Numbered from the stretch's first letter, positions 9,633 to 19,046 are shown. The stretch: DNA of 54,839 nucleotides from Acidimicrobiia bacterium (GCA_011523635.1 WTGI01000034.1:1-54839), one strand, 5' to 3'. Numbers and translations: made by a program. The notes: generated by a model from the sequence alone, not told the origin.

Positions 9633-10988
9633 ATGGGAGATCCCTCCGATGAGCGGGATCTGACGCAGAGCCGGGCCGTCGCGGCCCGCGACGAGGCGGT
9701 CATCACGCCGTCGATGAAGTACCGGTTGTATCCGTTCGTGGTCGCTCGGTCGGACGGCGTCCGCATGTGGGACAAGGACGGCAACGAGTACCTCGACTGG
9801 ATGGCGACCGGAGGCACCGCCGCCGCGGGATACGGTCACCCGAAGGTGCGGCAGGCGGCGATGGACGCCATCAACAACGAGTACAGCGGTCCGCTCGTCT
9901 GTTACATCCACGAACCGGCCGTCGAGCTGGCGGAGCGCCTGATCGACATCTTCCCCGGAGACTTCGCCAAGCAGGCCTGGTTCGGCGTATCCGGCTCCGA
10001 CGCCATGGACGTGCTCGCCAAGGTGGCGCCCATCGCATCGGGAAGGCCGCGCCTGATCTCCTACATCGGCGCCTTCCACGGTATGACGATCGGCTCCGGC
10101 GCCATCTCGGGCCACGGAGCGCTGACGCGCCCGATACCCGGCGGCCACATCACCAAGGCTCCGTATCCCAACCCCTACCGGTGCGCCTGGGGCCCGTGCG
10201 ATAAGAGCGAGTGCTCCCTCAGATGCCTCGACTACCTGAAGAACGACCTGCTGGTCAACGTGTCGCCCTCGGACGAGACGGCGGCGATCTTCGCCGAGAG
10301 CATCCAGTCGGACAGCGGCGAGATCGTCCCGCCGGACAACTACTTCCCCGCCCTGCGGGAGCTGTGCGACGAGCGGGGGATCTGGTTGATATTCGACGAG
10401 GTCAAGGTGGGCCTGGGGCGGACGGGACGCATGTTCGGCTTCGAGCACTTCGGGATCGAGGCGGACGCGGTTGGCCTCGCCAAGCCGTTGGGAGGAGGCT
10501 TCCCGCTGTCGGCGGTGGTAGGCCGCCAGGAGATCCTCGATGTCGACCTCTACACGGCCTACACGCTGGGTGGCTCACCGCTGGCCTGCTCCGCCGCGGT
10601 GGCCGTACTCGACGTGATCGAGGAGGAGGGCCTGGTCCGCAACGCGGAGGAGATGGGCAGGTACCTACGCGACAAGCTCGACGAGATGAGAGCCGACCAC
10701 CCGCTCATCGGCGATGTGCGCGGCAAGGGCCTTCTCATCGGGGTCGAGTTGGTGAAGGACCACCGCACCCGTGAGCCTGCCGAAACGGATGCGTACCGGC
10801 TCGCCTACCGCTGCTTCGAGCTCGGCCTAATACTGCTGGCGTTCGGCAACGTGATGGAGATCACTCCGCCGCTGACCATCACCCGGAGCGACGCCGATGA
10901 AGCATTGGACATCTTCGACCGCGCCCTGGCCGACATAGAGGCCGGCCGGTTCGACGACAGCAAGTTGCCCGCTTTCTTGGGCCATTGA
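9633..10988 (+). CDS. Class III PLP-dependent aminotransferase
   Basis: 451 aa, fold type I aminotransferase related to 4-aminobutyrate, ornithine and omega-amino-acid transaminases. Visible motifs are the N-terminal DKDGNEYLDWMATGG, the cofactor-binding FGVSGSDAMDVLAK, IFDEVKVGLGRTG containing the PLP-contacting Asp, and the Schiff-base Lys in GLAKPLGGGFPLSAV. A Cys-rich insert (CAWGPCDKSECSLRC, near residues 187-201) is seen in some archaeal-type members. ATG 9633 has a GAGGAG about 10 bases upstream. It lies 97 bases after the Mo hydroxylase and probably shares its pathway: amine or amino acid to aldehyde or keto acid. The exact donor cannot be deduced. Confidence 0.88.
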   Translation: MGDPSDERDLTQSRAVAARDEAVITPSMKYRLYPFVVARSDGVRMWDKDGNEYLDWMATGGTAAAGYGHPKVRQAAMDAINNEYSGPLVCYIHEPAVELAERLIDIFPGDFAKQAWFGVSGSDAMDVLAKVAPIASGRPRLISYIGAFHGMTIGSGAISGHGALTRPIPGGHITKAPYPNPYRCAWGPCDKSECSLRCLDYLKNDLLVNVSPSDETAAIFAESIQSDSGEIVPPDNYFPALRELCDERGIWLIFDEVKVGLGRTGRMFGFEHFGIEADAVGLAKPLGGGFPLSAVVGRQEILDVDLYTAYTLGGSPLACSAAVAVLDVIEEEGLVRNAEEMGRYLRDKLDEMRADHPLIGDVRGKGLLIGVELVKDHRTREPAETDAYRLAYRCFELGLILLAFGNVMEITPPLTITRSDADEALDIFDRALADIEAGRFDDSKLPAFLGH

Positions 10989-11307
10989 TCGCCGCACCAT
11001 CGGCGTTTCGGTCCAGGGGTTTCATACCGCTAGCCCGGCACAACCTTCCGGCGCTCGGTAACGGCTCCCGAGCCCTCGTCGCAACGCGCTGATCTTCTTC
11101 CGGTTCGTCGGGTCTCGCATTCCCATCATCGGACCCACTCGGAGGGCCCGGATTCACCTTCCTCGCTTCTCCTAGACGGCATCGTCCGTCGCGGGCTGTT
11201 CCTGGGTGGTTTCTCAGATGTTTCCCACCTGGTCTTCAGGTGATTCACAGGTTGGGGTCAAAAGATCCTGATCAGTAATCGAACCCTCAGTGATGAAAGG
11301 AGAAATC
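10989..11307 (+). promoter_or_regulatory. Intergenic region with operator-like dyad CACCTG-N5-CAGGTG
   Basis: About 300 bases without a convincing gene. A perfect 6-bp dyad with a 5-base spacer lies at 11226-11242. A possible promoter follows: TTGGGG (11252-11257), 18 bases, TAATCG (11276-11281). The SD AAAGGAGA (11296-11303) then sets the start at ATG 11308. The dyad placement just upstream of the promoter suggests a regulator site, but no protein can be named. Confidence 0.3.
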
Positions 11308-11877
11308 ATGAGGAAGAAGATCATGGCTTTGGGGCTGGCGGGAGCGCTGGTCCTGGGGACAGGCGCCATCGTGTGGAGCGACGGCGGCGATCAACAGACA
11401 CAGCAGGCCATCCATGCGGAGGTCGGGGAAGGCTCGGCTGAAGGGGCCGGAGAGGGAACGGAGACCGGTGCCGGCGGCGGTGAGGAAAACACCACCCAGT
11501 ACGGACTCAACGACACCTTCGACCAGGTCCGGGCCGGGTCACGGCTCATCATGAACTACGACCCGGCAGCCAACGCCTTCATCGGGACGGTGGAGAACAC
11601 CACCAACACCACCCTGCAGAACGTGCGGATCGAGATCCACCTCTCCAACGGAGTGGAACTCGGACCCACAACCCCGATCGACCTGGCACCCGGTGAGATC
11701 GTGGACGTCCGCCTGGACGCCACCACCCAACCCTTCGACACCTGGGTCGCCCACGCCGAAGTGGGAACCCAAGGCACCGACCAGGGAACCGGCGGTGCGG
11801 GAGGCGGCGAGGGTTCCGAGGGATCAGGCGGTGAAGGAAGCGGAGAGGGTCACGGCTCCGAGGGCGGCGGTTCGTAG
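11308..11877 (+). CDS. Small exported Gly/Glu-rich protein with a FxLYD-like beta domain
   Basis: 189 aa, not assigned to a named family. The N-terminus is a signal peptide or anchor (MRKKIMALGLAGALVLGTGA). Two low-complexity Gly/Glu/Thr segments (about residues 42-65 and 158-189) flank a middle domain containing YDPAANAFIGTVENTTN and LAPGEIVDVRLD. That pattern resembles FxLYD/CARDB-like beta sandwiches that describe differences from a carbonyl-like ligand surface. The start is chosen by AAAGGAG 5 bases upstream of ATG 11308; GTG 11290 and ATG 11293 would include the SD in the coding sequence. It is monocistronic, with its own upstream dyad and a hairpin after the stop. Role unknown, probably in the cell envelope. 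Confidence 0.7.
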   Translation: MRKKIMALGLAGALVLGTGAIVWSDGGDQQTQQAIHAEVGEGSAEGAGEGTETGAGGGEENTTQYGLNDTFDQVRAGSRLIMNYDPAANAFIGTVENTTNTTLQNVRIEIHLSNGVELGPTTPIDLAPGEIVDVRLDATTQPFDTWVAHAEVGTQGTDQGTGGAGGGEGSEGSGGEGSGEGHGSEGGGS

Positions 11878-11901
11878 AACCTCAACCCACCCTCCTCCCA
11901 A

Positions 11902-11928
11902 CTCGACCCCGGCACAGCCGGGGTCGAG
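11902..11928. terminator. Bidirectional hairpin between convergent genes
   Basis: A perfect 11-bp inverted repeat, CTCGACCCCGG (11902-11912) and CCGGGGTCGAG (11918-11928), with loop CACAG. It lies between the stop of the exported protein (11877) and the stop of the convergent fuconate dehydratase (11942). No U-tract follows on either strand, as is common in high-GC actinobacteria. It can serve both transcripts. Confidence 0.7.
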
Positions 11929-11941
11929 GCATTTGCAGCTC

Positions 11942-13255
11942 TTATCGCGCGGTGGTCCCGCCCCAAGCAGGACCTGTCGGGTAGCGGAACTCGTCGAGTG
12001 ACACCCTCCGGATCTGGGAACTGAATCCTGGCCGGGTCGGGGCGGCATAGGACCCATGGGTTACGACCGCCGGATCCACGAAGTGTTCATGCAGGTGATC
12101 GACGAACTCGATGGATCGTCCCTCCATCTCGGCGCCGATGGCGATGAAGTCGAGCATCGCCAGGTGCTGGACCAACTCGCACAGCCCTACCCCTCCCGCA
12201 TGCGGCACTACCGGGACCCCGAACCTGGCCGCCAGCAGGAGGTTCGCGATGTTCTCGTTCACCCCGGCCACCCGCGTGGCGTCGATCTGCATGATGTCGA
12301 TCGCTCCGGCTTGGAGTAACTGCTTGAACACGACCCGGTTCTGGACCGCCTCTCCGGTGGCGACCTTTATGGGAGCGACCGCTCGCCGGATGGCGGCGTG
12401 GCCGAGAATATCGTCCGGGCTGGTGGGCTCCTCGATCCAGTAGGGAGAGTGCGACGCCAGCTCGCCCATCCACTCGATGGCCTCGCCCACATCCCACTTC
12501 TGGTTGGCGTCGACGGCGATCAGCACGTCAGGCCCCACAGCTTCCCGGGCCAGCCGCAGGCGCCGCTGATCGTCTTCGATGGAACCGCCGACCTTGAGCT
12601 TGATGAGGGTGAATCCGTCATCGACCGCCTCACGGCACAGCCGCACCAGCTTGGAGTCCGAGTAGCCCAGCCACCCCGGGCTGGTTGCGTACGCCGGAAA
12701 CCCGTGCTCAAGCAGCAGGTTCTCCCGGGCTGCCTTGCCTCCCTCGGCACGACGCAGCATCTCGACCGCCTCATCCTCGGTCAGCACGTCCGACAGGTAC
12801 TGGTAGTCGACGGTCGCCGCCAGTTCCTCCGGCGAAAGATCGGCCAGATACTTCCACAGAGGCTTGCCTGCCACCTTGCTGGCGAGGTCCCAGACGGCCG
12901 TGTTGATGGCCGCCGCGGCCATATGGACGACGCCCTTCTCGGGACCCAGCCAACGCATCTGGGAATCTTGGGTGAGGAGGCGGGAGAAGGACCTTGAGTC
13001 GGCCACGATCTCGTCCAGGTCGAGACCGACGACCAGCGGGCCCAGCGCTTCGAGCGCAGCCACCTCGATCTCGTTTCCCCTACCGAGGGTGAAGCAGAAC
13101 CCGTGGCCCTCTACACCGTCACCGGCATCGGTCCGGAGGATCACGTACGCGGCCGAGTAGTCGGGATCGGTATGGACCGCATCCGACCCGTCAAGGTGCT
13201 CGGACGTCGGGAACCTGATGTCGAAAGCCTCTGCGGCGGTAATCCTTCTACCCAC
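11942..13255 (-). CDS. fucD: L-fuconate dehydratase (enolase superfamily)
   Basis: 437 aa, the usual length. It dehydrates L-fuconate to 2-keto-3-deoxy-L-fuconate in the non-phosphorylating L-fucose route. By counting, the catalytic and metal residues are Lys219 and Lys221 (IKLKVGG), Asp249 (VDANQKW), Glu275 ([10 protein letters not shown]), Glu302 (ATGEAVQNR) and His352 (VPHAGGVGL). These sit one position after the residues I recall for the Xanthomonas enzyme (218/220/248/274/301/351). The GTG start lies 28 bases after the SDR gene, making a two-gene operon. The family assignment is strong. Activity on other 6-deoxy or pentonic acids is possible. Confidence 0.92.
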   Translation of the reverse strand: MGRRITAAEAFDIRFPTSEHLDGSDAVHTDPDYSAAYVILRTDAGDGVEGHGFCFTLGRGNEIEVAALEALGPLVVGLDLDEIVADSRSFSRLLTQDSQMRWLGPEKGVVHMAAAAINTAVWDLASKVAGKPLWKYLADLSPEELAATVDYQYLSDVLTEDEAVEMLRRAEGGKAARENLLLEHGFPAYATSPGWLGYSDSKLVRLCREAVDDGFTLIKLKVGGSIEDDQRRLRLAREAVGPDVLIAVDANQKWDVGEAIEWMGELASHSPYWIEEPTSPDDILGHAAIRRAVAPIKVATGEAVQNRVVFKQLLQAGAIDIMQIDATRVAGVNENIANLLLAARFGVPVVPHAGGVGLCELVQHLAMLDFIAIGAEMEGRSIEFVDHLHEHFVDPAVVTHGSYAAPTRPGFSSQIRRVSLDEFRYPTGPAWGGTTAR

Positions 13256-13283
13256 TCAGACCCGCTTCATGATCGGTGCCCGG

Positions 13284-14123
13284 TCAGTGACCAGACGCGG
13301 GAACGTAGCCCTCGAGAGGTTGGACCAGGATGCCGCCATCGACCACGAGGAAAGCCCCCGTCACGAAGGCGGACATGTCGGAGGCGAGGAACAGCACCGC
13401 CCTCGCAACGTCGTCAGGATCGCAGAGGCGGCCGAGCGGAGTCCTCTCCTTGATGCCGTCCCACTGCGCCTCTACGTCTATCCCTTCCGGCGCGCCTGCG
13501 GTCACCAGGGCGATCGCCCCCTCCGTCATGGCCGCGCCCGGGCACACGGCGTTGACCCGGATGTTGTGGCCCGCCAGTTCGATCGCCATGGACTTGGTCA
13601 TTCCCCCAATCGCGTGCTTCGAGGTCGTGTAGTGCGACAAGCCCTCCGCAGAGGTGTTGAACGCGTCGACCGAAGCGATGTTGACGATGGAACCACCCTG
13701 GCCGTCGGCGATCATCCGCTGGGTGACGGCCTGGGCCATCTGGAAGGTGCCGACCACGTTGACCGATACCGTGTCGGCGAACTCATGGGGCGGCATGTTC
13801 GAGAAGTAGTAGTTCGAGAAGATACCGGCGTTGTTGACCAGTATGTCCACCCGGCCGGCCCGCTCCGCCGCAGCCTCGACCAGCGCGTCCACTCTGTCCC
13901 GGTCGGCAATGTCGACGCTTTGCGCGACAACGTCGCATCCGAGACCTCTCAACCGCTGCGCCGACTGCTCGGCGCCCTCCACATTCCTATCAGCGACGAA
14001 AACCGTGGCGCCGGCTTCGCCGAGACGGCGCGATATGGCAGCACCGAAGCCCTGCGCCGCCCCCGTGACGATGGCGCACTTCCCTTCGAGGCTCACTAAC
14101 TCGCTGATACTGGGCAGTGCCAT
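13284..14123 (-). CDS. SDR-family oxidoreductase, likely sugar or sugar-acid dehydrogenase
   Basis: 279 aa classical short-chain dehydrogenase. The cofactor motif TGAAQGFG is near residues 21-28, NNAG is near 99-102, and the catalytic Ser is followed by the YTTSK Tyr-Lys pair. An acidic-side residue at the end of the second strand (VADRN) favours NAD. It is first in the operon with fucD. By context it may oxidise L-fucose to the lactone or act on 2-keto-3-deoxy-L-fuconate, as in known fucose operons. Which step it does cannot be read from sequence. Confidence 0.85.
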   Translation of the reverse strand: MALPSISELVSLEGKCAIVTGAAQGFGAAISRRLGEAGATVFVADRNVEGAEQSAQRLRGLGCDVVAQSVDIADRDRVDALVEAAAERAGRVDILVNNAGIFSNYYFSNMPPHEFADTVSVNVVGTFQMAQAVTQRMIADGQGGSIVNIASVDAFNTSAEGLSHYTTSKHAIGGMTKSMAIELAGHNIRVNAVCPGAAMTEGAIALVTAGAPEGIDVEAQWDGIKERTPLGRLCDPDDVARAVLFLASDMSAFVTGAFLVVDGGILVQPLEGYVPASGH

Positions 14124-14325
14124 CTCGCATCCTTAGGTCGTCGGTTCAGGCTGCCGGACGATCTTACCGCCGAGGCGGCCGGTCACACCCGACCTGTCCG
14201 GTTACTGTTCGCTGATGACGACAGGTCCGCGCGGGCGTTTTTTCACCCGCCTGAGGGAGTGGGCGGCAGCTGCTTCGGTGATGGAGGGCCTGCTCACCTA
14301 GCCGAGTTCGGAACGAGGGGCAACG

Positions 14326-15213
14326 ATGAGAATCGGGTTCGTGGGCACCGGGATCATGGGTCGGCCGATGGCCCGTCGCCTCCAGAAGGCCGGGCATCAA
14401 CTGTTCATCGTCAGGCACCGAGCCGCTCCTCCCCAGGAACTCCTCGATGCCGGCGCCGTACTAGTGGAGTCGGCCACGGGGCTGGCCGAAGCCTCAGACG
14501 TGGTGTTCACGATGGTTCCCGACACAGCGGCGGTGGAAGACGCTCTATTCCGGGAGCAGGGAGTGGCAGCCGGTTTGAGTCCGGGAAAAGTGGTGGTGGA
14601 CATGAGCTCGATCTCGCCGTCCGCCAGCAAGGTGTTCGCGGAACGTATCCGGAGACTCGGTTGCGAATACCTGGACGCACCGGTGTCGGGTGGTGACATG
14701 GGCGCCAGGGACGGGACCCTGTCCATCATGGTGGGCGGTGACCGGGACGCTTACGAGAGGGTCAAACCCCTCTTCGACGTGGTGGGCCGGACGGTCACGC
14801 TGGTGGGTGGAGCCGGCGCGGGCCAGTTGTGCAAGGTCGCCAACCAGATGATCGTTGGCATCAACATCGCCGCGGTCAGCGAGGCGCTGGTGCTGGCGTC
14901 CAAAGCGGGCTTGGATCCGGTACAGGTCAGAGAGGCACTGCTGGGCGGCTTCGCATCCTCCCGAATCCTGGAGGTGCACGGTCAACGCATGATCGACCGT
15001 GCATTCAAGCCCGGCGGCCGCATCGAACTTCACCAGAAAGATCTGGGCCTGGCGCTGGCTGAGGCGGAGCAACTGGGGGTTGCAACGCCGATGACCACGG
15101 TATGCCGGGATCTTATGGATGCCTGTGCAGCTCAGGGCGGCGCCGGATGGGATCATTCTGCACTGATTCGCGCCTACGAGTTGCTGGCCGATCATCAGCT
15201 GAGCCCCGTTTAG
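14326..15213 (+). CDS. 3-hydroxyisobutyrate dehydrogenase-type reductase (GarR/GlxR-like)
   Basis: 295 aa beta-hydroxyacid dehydrogenase. The N-terminal dinucleotide motif is GFVGTGIMGRPMARRL. The substrate motif DAPVSGGDMGARDGTL is near residue 125. The catalytic Lys is in GAGQLCKVANQM near residue 172, and a KDLGLAL segment is at the C-terminus. This fits tartronate-semialdehyde or 3-hydroxyisobutyrate reduction/oxidation. ATG 14326 follows GAGGGG. It diverges from the SDR-fucD operon with about 200 bases between them, so it may belong to the same sugar-acid pathway. A second, different member lies at 50580-51455. Confidence 0.87.
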   Translation: MRIGFVGTGIMGRPMARRLQKAGHQLFIVRHRAAPPQELLDAGAVLVESATGLAEASDVVFTMVPDTAAVEDALFREQGVAAGLSPGKVVVDMSSISPSASKVFAERIRRLGCEYLDAPVSGGDMGARDGTLSIMVGGDRDAYERVKPLFDVVGRTVTLVGGAGAGQLCKVANQMIVGINIAAVSEALVLASKAGLDPVQVREALLGGFASSRILEVHGQRMIDRAFKPGGRIELHQKDLGLALAEAEQLGVATPMTTVCRDLMDACAAQGGAGWDHSALIRAYELLADHQLSPV

Positions 15214-15400
15214 CTCCTTACGCATCAACCCGAGCGGCATCCCGGTCACCGAGAAGCCGGAGGGATGGTGAGGGAATAGCCGAAGTTCGGGGAGGGGACT
15301 TCGGGGATCACCGGCCACCGGCCCGAGACCCGCCGAAAGGCGCCCATCAGCGGCTCCTGACGCTGAGCCGATAGTGAGCCACTAGTGCCCCGTTGACCTC

Positions 15401-16126
15401 ATGAGTAACGTGGGCTCTACGATGCGTTTGACCGAAAGGCAGCTCGGCGGCTGGTCTCTCCTGCTTGGGACTGCGGCAGTGGCGGTGGGCTATGCGCTCT
15501 CGCCGGGCCGCGGCGCGGTCGACACCGTGCCCAGCACGAACCTCACCGACCTCACGCTGGCGATGGCGCGCAACCAGGAGCTTTCCTACACCGTCCCTCT
15601 CTTGATCCTGCTGGGCGGCCTGCTCATGTTTCATGGCCTCTTGACCATGCGACGGCACACCGACCCCCTGGCGCAACTCGGTCTTCTTGGGATGGTCTTC
15701 GGCCTGGTGTTGCAGATGGTGATGCGAGGCCTCGACTACATGATCACCGGTCTGGGAGTGGCGGCGCTGGAGACCAGCGGGGAGCAGGCACAGGAGTGGC
15801 TCCGATCGGCCCACGAGATGCAGCGCCTGGTGTTCGGGCTGCAATTCACCTCCATAGTGGTGGGTTTCACCGGAGCGGCGATCATGGCGCTGGGACTGGC
15901 CCTACGGCCTGAGCCCTTGCGCATACCCCCCGTGCTGAACTTGATCGTGGCGGTGCTGGCCGTGGCGGCGCTCGGGCTCTTCATCGCCGCGTGGCATTCG
16001 AACACATTGGAGTTGGCGCTGGCGCCCGCCTTCGCAGGCATGTCGCTCGGCGGGATTGTTTACATGAGCTTCTTGGGGTGGAGGTTGACCAGGGCAGGCT
16101 CGAACTGGGAGCCAGAGAACCAGTAG
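15401..16126 (+). CDS. Six-helix integral membrane protein of unknown function
   Basis: 241 aa. Hydrophobic segments near residues 16-34, 62-82, 92-110, 145-167, 176-196 and 205-225 indicate six membrane helices with short loops. No catalytic motif is seen. The arrangement resembles DUF4386-type small membrane proteins, but I cannot assign a family. The start is unsure: ATG 15401 and ATG 15422 both lack a good SD. It ends 3 bases before the E1-type gene, so the two are probably co-translated. Confidence 0.7.
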   Translation: MSNVGSTMRLTERQLGGWSLLLGTAAVAVGYALSPGRGAVDTVPSTNLTDLTLAMARNQELSYTVPLLILLGGLLMFHGLLTMRRHTDPLAQLGLLGMVFGLVLQMVMRGLDYMITGLGVAALETSGEQAQEWLRSAHEMQRLVFGLQFTSIVVGFTGAAIMALGLALRPEPLRIPPVLNLIVAVLAVAALGLFIAAWHSNTLELALAPAFAGMSLGGIVYMSFLGWRLTRAGSNWEPENQ

Positions 16127-16129
16127 CCC

Positions 16130-18466
16130 ATGGTTGACGAGGGGACTCTAAGACAGATCGAGCAGCGGGTCCTGTGGCTGGCCGTACGGATGGTCGACTA
16201 CGTCAACCGCGACCGCAGCACCGAGGTCAAGGTGGGAGGTCACCAGGCATCGTCCGCCTCGATCGTCTCGGTCATGACCGCCCTGTGGTTCAACCACATC
16301 GGCGGCGACGACAAAGTGGCGGTCAAGCCCCACGCGTCGCCCGTCTACCACGCTATCAAGTACCTGACCGGCGAACTGGACCGCTCCTACCTCACCCGGC
16401 TACGCCGGCTGGGCGGCCTGCAGGCCTACCCGTCCCGCACCAAGGACCCCGACGTGGCCGACTTCTCGACCGGCTCGGTCGGCTTGGGGGCGGTGGCTCC
16501 GCTGTTCTCGGCGGCCACCCGGCGATATGTCGACACCAAGTTCGGCCCGCGGGATCCGGCCCGTTTCATAGCGCTGGTGGGCGACGCCGAACTCGACGAG
16601 GGCAACGTGTGGGAGGCGGTAGCGGAGCCTGCCCTGGCCGGCCTGGGCAACGTCATGCTGGTGGTGGACGCCAACCGTCAGAGCCTCGACCGGGTGGTGC
16701 CGGACATTGCGGTGGGGCGGATGGCCAGTGCCTTCGCCGCGGCCGGATGGCACGTCACCCAGGCCAAATACGGGAGGCGCCTCCAGCAGGTCTTCGACCT
16801 GCCCGGCGGCGCGGTGCTGCGTCAGCACATAGACGGGATGTCCAACGAGCACTACCAGAGCCTGTTCCGGTTGCGCGGCTCCGACCTCCGCGAGCTGTTC
16901 CTCGAGGGCGCCGCCCGAGGCGTGGCAGAGTCGATCGCCGGTGTCAGTGACGAGGACCTTCCCTCGGTGGTGCACGATCTCGGTGGCCATGACCTCGTGG
17001 AACTGGTCAGGTGCTTCCGGGAGTGTGACTCGGAGCGGGACCGGCCGAGCATCGTATTCGCCTACACGGTCAAGGGCTATGACCTCCCGTTCGCCGGCGA
17101 CCCGCTCAACCATGCGGCCCTCCTCAGCCCGTCCCAGATCGACGATCTGCGCTCCAGGGTGGGGTTGACCCCCGAGACCGAGTGGGACCGGTTCGATCCG
17201 GACAGTTCCGCCGGCCGGGTGTGCGAGGGAGTGGGCGGGGAGATCAACAACCTGCCGACGCCACCCCGCCCCGTCCTGCCCCTCCCGGCCGGCATCGGCA
17301 CGTTCGGCCCTACGGCCACGACGGCCCGGCCGGTCTCCACCCAGGACGCCTTCGGCAGGGTGCTGGCGAGGCTTGCCGACGTCGACGGGGTGGCCGAACG
17401 ACTGGTGACCACGTCGCCGGACGTGGCGATATCGACGAACCTCGGAGGGTGGATCAACAAGGCCGGGGTCTTCTCCCCCGAGCACCGGCCCGACTACTCG
17501 GCCACCGAGACGCTGTTGCGCTGGAAGCCGGGTCCGGATGGGCACCACATCGAGTTGGGGATCTCGGAGATGAACCTGTTCATGCTGTTGGGCCAGTTGG
17601 GACTCTCCCACGATCACCACGGTGAGATGCTGCTGCCCATAGGCACCGTGTACGACCCGTTCGTCCTCCGGGGTCTCGATGCGTTCATCTACGGCACCTA
17701 CAGCGGCAGCAGGTTCGTGGTGGTGGGCACCCCCTCCGGGATCAGCCTCGCCCCCGAGGGCGGCGCCCACCAATCGACCATCACACCATCCGTTGGGATG
17801 GAACTGCCGGGCGTCGAATTCGTGGAACCCGCCTACGCCCAGAGCCTGGAATGGCTGCTGATCGATGCCCTCCATCGCCTGTCGGATCCCGGCGGCGCCA
17901 TCTCCTACCTCCGCCTCAGCACCCGGCCTATCGACCAGGGCCCCTTCCGGAAGGTACTGGATTCGATGGGAGAGGACCGCGCCCGCGCCGACGTGGTGGC
18001 GGGCGGTTACCGGCTCCGGGACCCGTCGGACGTGTCCAACGTCCCGGTGGTCCTAGCCGGGAGTGGCTCGGTGATGCCGGAACTCGTGGCGGCGGCCGAG
18101 GAATTGGAGGAAGAGGGAGTCGGCGCCTCGGTGCTCTCGATCACGAGCCCGGACCGCCTCTACGCCGGCTGGATCCGCACCCTGCGTCGATCACGGTCCC
18201 GGCTCACCCCGCCGACGGACGACCATCACCTCGCCACCCTCATCCCGCCGCGGCTCCGGCGCGCGCCGATCGTCACCGTGCACGACGCAGCCTCACACAC
18301 CATGGCCTGGCTGGGCTCCGTGTACGGGCAGCGGGTGGTCCCGGTCGGGGTCGACGACTTCGGCGAGTCCGGGACGATCCCGGAGCTGTACGAGCGGTTC
18401 GGTCTGCGGGCCGACCAGGTGGTCAACAGCGCCCTGGTCGCTCTGGCCGCCAACGGGGATCTCTAG
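16130..18466 (+). CDS. AceE-like thiamine-diphosphate E1 / transketolase-family protein
   Basis: 778 aa with homology to homodimeric pyruvate dehydrogenase E1. Seen are KPHASPVYHAIKYL (residues 66-79), DFSTGSVGLG (111-120), and the ThDP/Mg motif GDAELDEGNVWEAV (151-164) with ANRQSLDRVV (181-190). A C-terminal transketolase-like domain follows. AceE proteins are usually near 890-920 aa, so this one is shorter, mostly at the N-terminus that contacts E2. No E2 or E3 gene is nearby. Candidates are a 2-oxo-acid dehydrogenase E1 for another keto acid or a stand-alone decarboxylase/transketolase. It follows the membrane protein by 3 bases. Confidence 0.8.
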   Translation: MVDEGTLRQIEQRVLWLAVRMVDYVNRDRSTEVKVGGHQASSASIVSVMTALWFNHIGGDDKVAVKPHASPVYHAIKYLTGELDRSYLTRLRRLGGLQAYPSRTKDPDVADFSTGSVGLGAVAPLFSAATRRYVDTKFGPRDPARFIALVGDAELDEGNVWEAVAEPALAGLGNVMLVVDANRQSLDRVVPDIAVGRMASAFAAAGWHVTQAKYGRRLQQVFDLPGGAVLRQHIDGMSNEHYQSLFRLRGSDLRELFLEGAARGVAESIAGVSDEDLPSVVHDLGGHDLVELVRCFRECDSERDRPSIVFAYTVKGYDLPFAGDPLNHAALLSPSQIDDLRSRVGLTPETEWDRFDPDSSAGRVCEGVGGEINNLPTPPRPVLPLPAGIGTFGPTATTARPVSTQDAFGRVLARLADVDGVAERLVTTSPDVAISTNLGGWINKAGVFSPEHRPDYSATETLLRWKPGPDGHHIELGISEMNLFMLLGQLGLSHDHHGEMLLPIGTVYDPFVLRGLDAFIYGTYSGSRFVVVGTPSGISLAPEGGAHQSTITPSVGMELPGVEFVEPAYAQSLEWLLIDALHRLSDPGGAISYLRLSTRPIDQGPFRKVLDSMGEDRARADVVAGGYRLRDPSDVSNVPVVLAGSGSVMPELVAAAEELEEEGVGASVLSITSPDRLYAGWIRTLRRSRSRLTPPTDDHHLATLIPPRLRRAPIVTVHDAASHTMAWLGSVYGQRVVPVGVDDFGESGTIPELYERFGLRADQVVNSALVALAANGDL

Positions 18467-18545
18467 GGATAGTCCGTGGTCGATCCAGGACCAAGGCGGA
18501 GGCACCCGCAGCGCCGCCTGGGACGGGCGGGACCACTCCAGTAGG

Positions 18546-19046
18546 TCAGGGTAAGCGAGTTTCGGTTCGCCCGTCCTCCGGCGTCCAGGCACTCACTACC
18601 AGGAACCGATCCTCCACTCGAACGAGGACCACGCGGCTGATGTCGGCCGTGAACAGCGCCATGGTCGAGGGATCATCGATGGTAAAGCGATGACCTTGGA
18701 TGAAGAGGGCCACGTCCGTGTCCCGAGCCGGCAGGGCTCGTCCTTCGACCCTGGCATCTCCCAACAACAGTTCCTCACCGTCGAGCGCACTGTGTATCGA
18801 GAACCTCGGGTCTCGGCGAAGATCCGACGTCTTGCGCGAGACGGTGTCCATCGCCAGCCACAGGTGTCCATCCCGGATGGGGGTCTCCATGCCCGAGAGC
18901 CGTGGCGCCCCGTCACTCCGCAGGGTCGCCATCACCGCATGACGGTGGCTCTCGAATCTTTCCTGGACAAGGGCTGCCAGACCCGGCTCGGCGCGCTCGA
19001 AGTCCGCCCATGTCACCGCCATCTTGATGTCAACCTCACGCCACAT
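18546..19046 (-). CDS. Pyridoxamine 5'-phosphate oxidase-like (PNPOx) family protein
   Basis: 166 aa flavin- or F420-binding split-barrel protein. Visible features are ALVQERFESHRHAVMATLR, the first strand, then LWLAMDTVSRKTSDLRRDPR, whose Ser/Arg-Lys segment contacts the flavin phosphate, then FSIHSALDGEELLLGDARVEG. In actinobacteria such proteins often use F420 or haem, so the reaction is unassigned. The start is either ATG 19046 or the internal ATG 19022; neither has a strong SD. It faces the E1-type gene tail to tail and lies downstream of gmaS on the same strand, 67 bases from the gmaS stop, so read-through is possible. Confidence 0.75.
   Translation of the reverse strand: MWREVDIKMAVTWADFERAEPGLAALVQERFESHRHAVMATLRSDGAPRLSGMETPIRDGHLWLAMDTVSRKTSDLRRDPRFSIHSALDGEELLLGDARVEGRALPARDTDVALFIQGHRFTIDDPSTMALFTADISRVVLVRVEDRFLVVSAWTPEDGRTETRLP

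Noticed and set aside
14228-14252. GCGGG-CGTTTTTTCA-CCCGC as a terminator
   Set aside because: Only a 5-bp stem with the T-run inside the loop. Weak, and it lies upstream of a divergent start, not after a gene.
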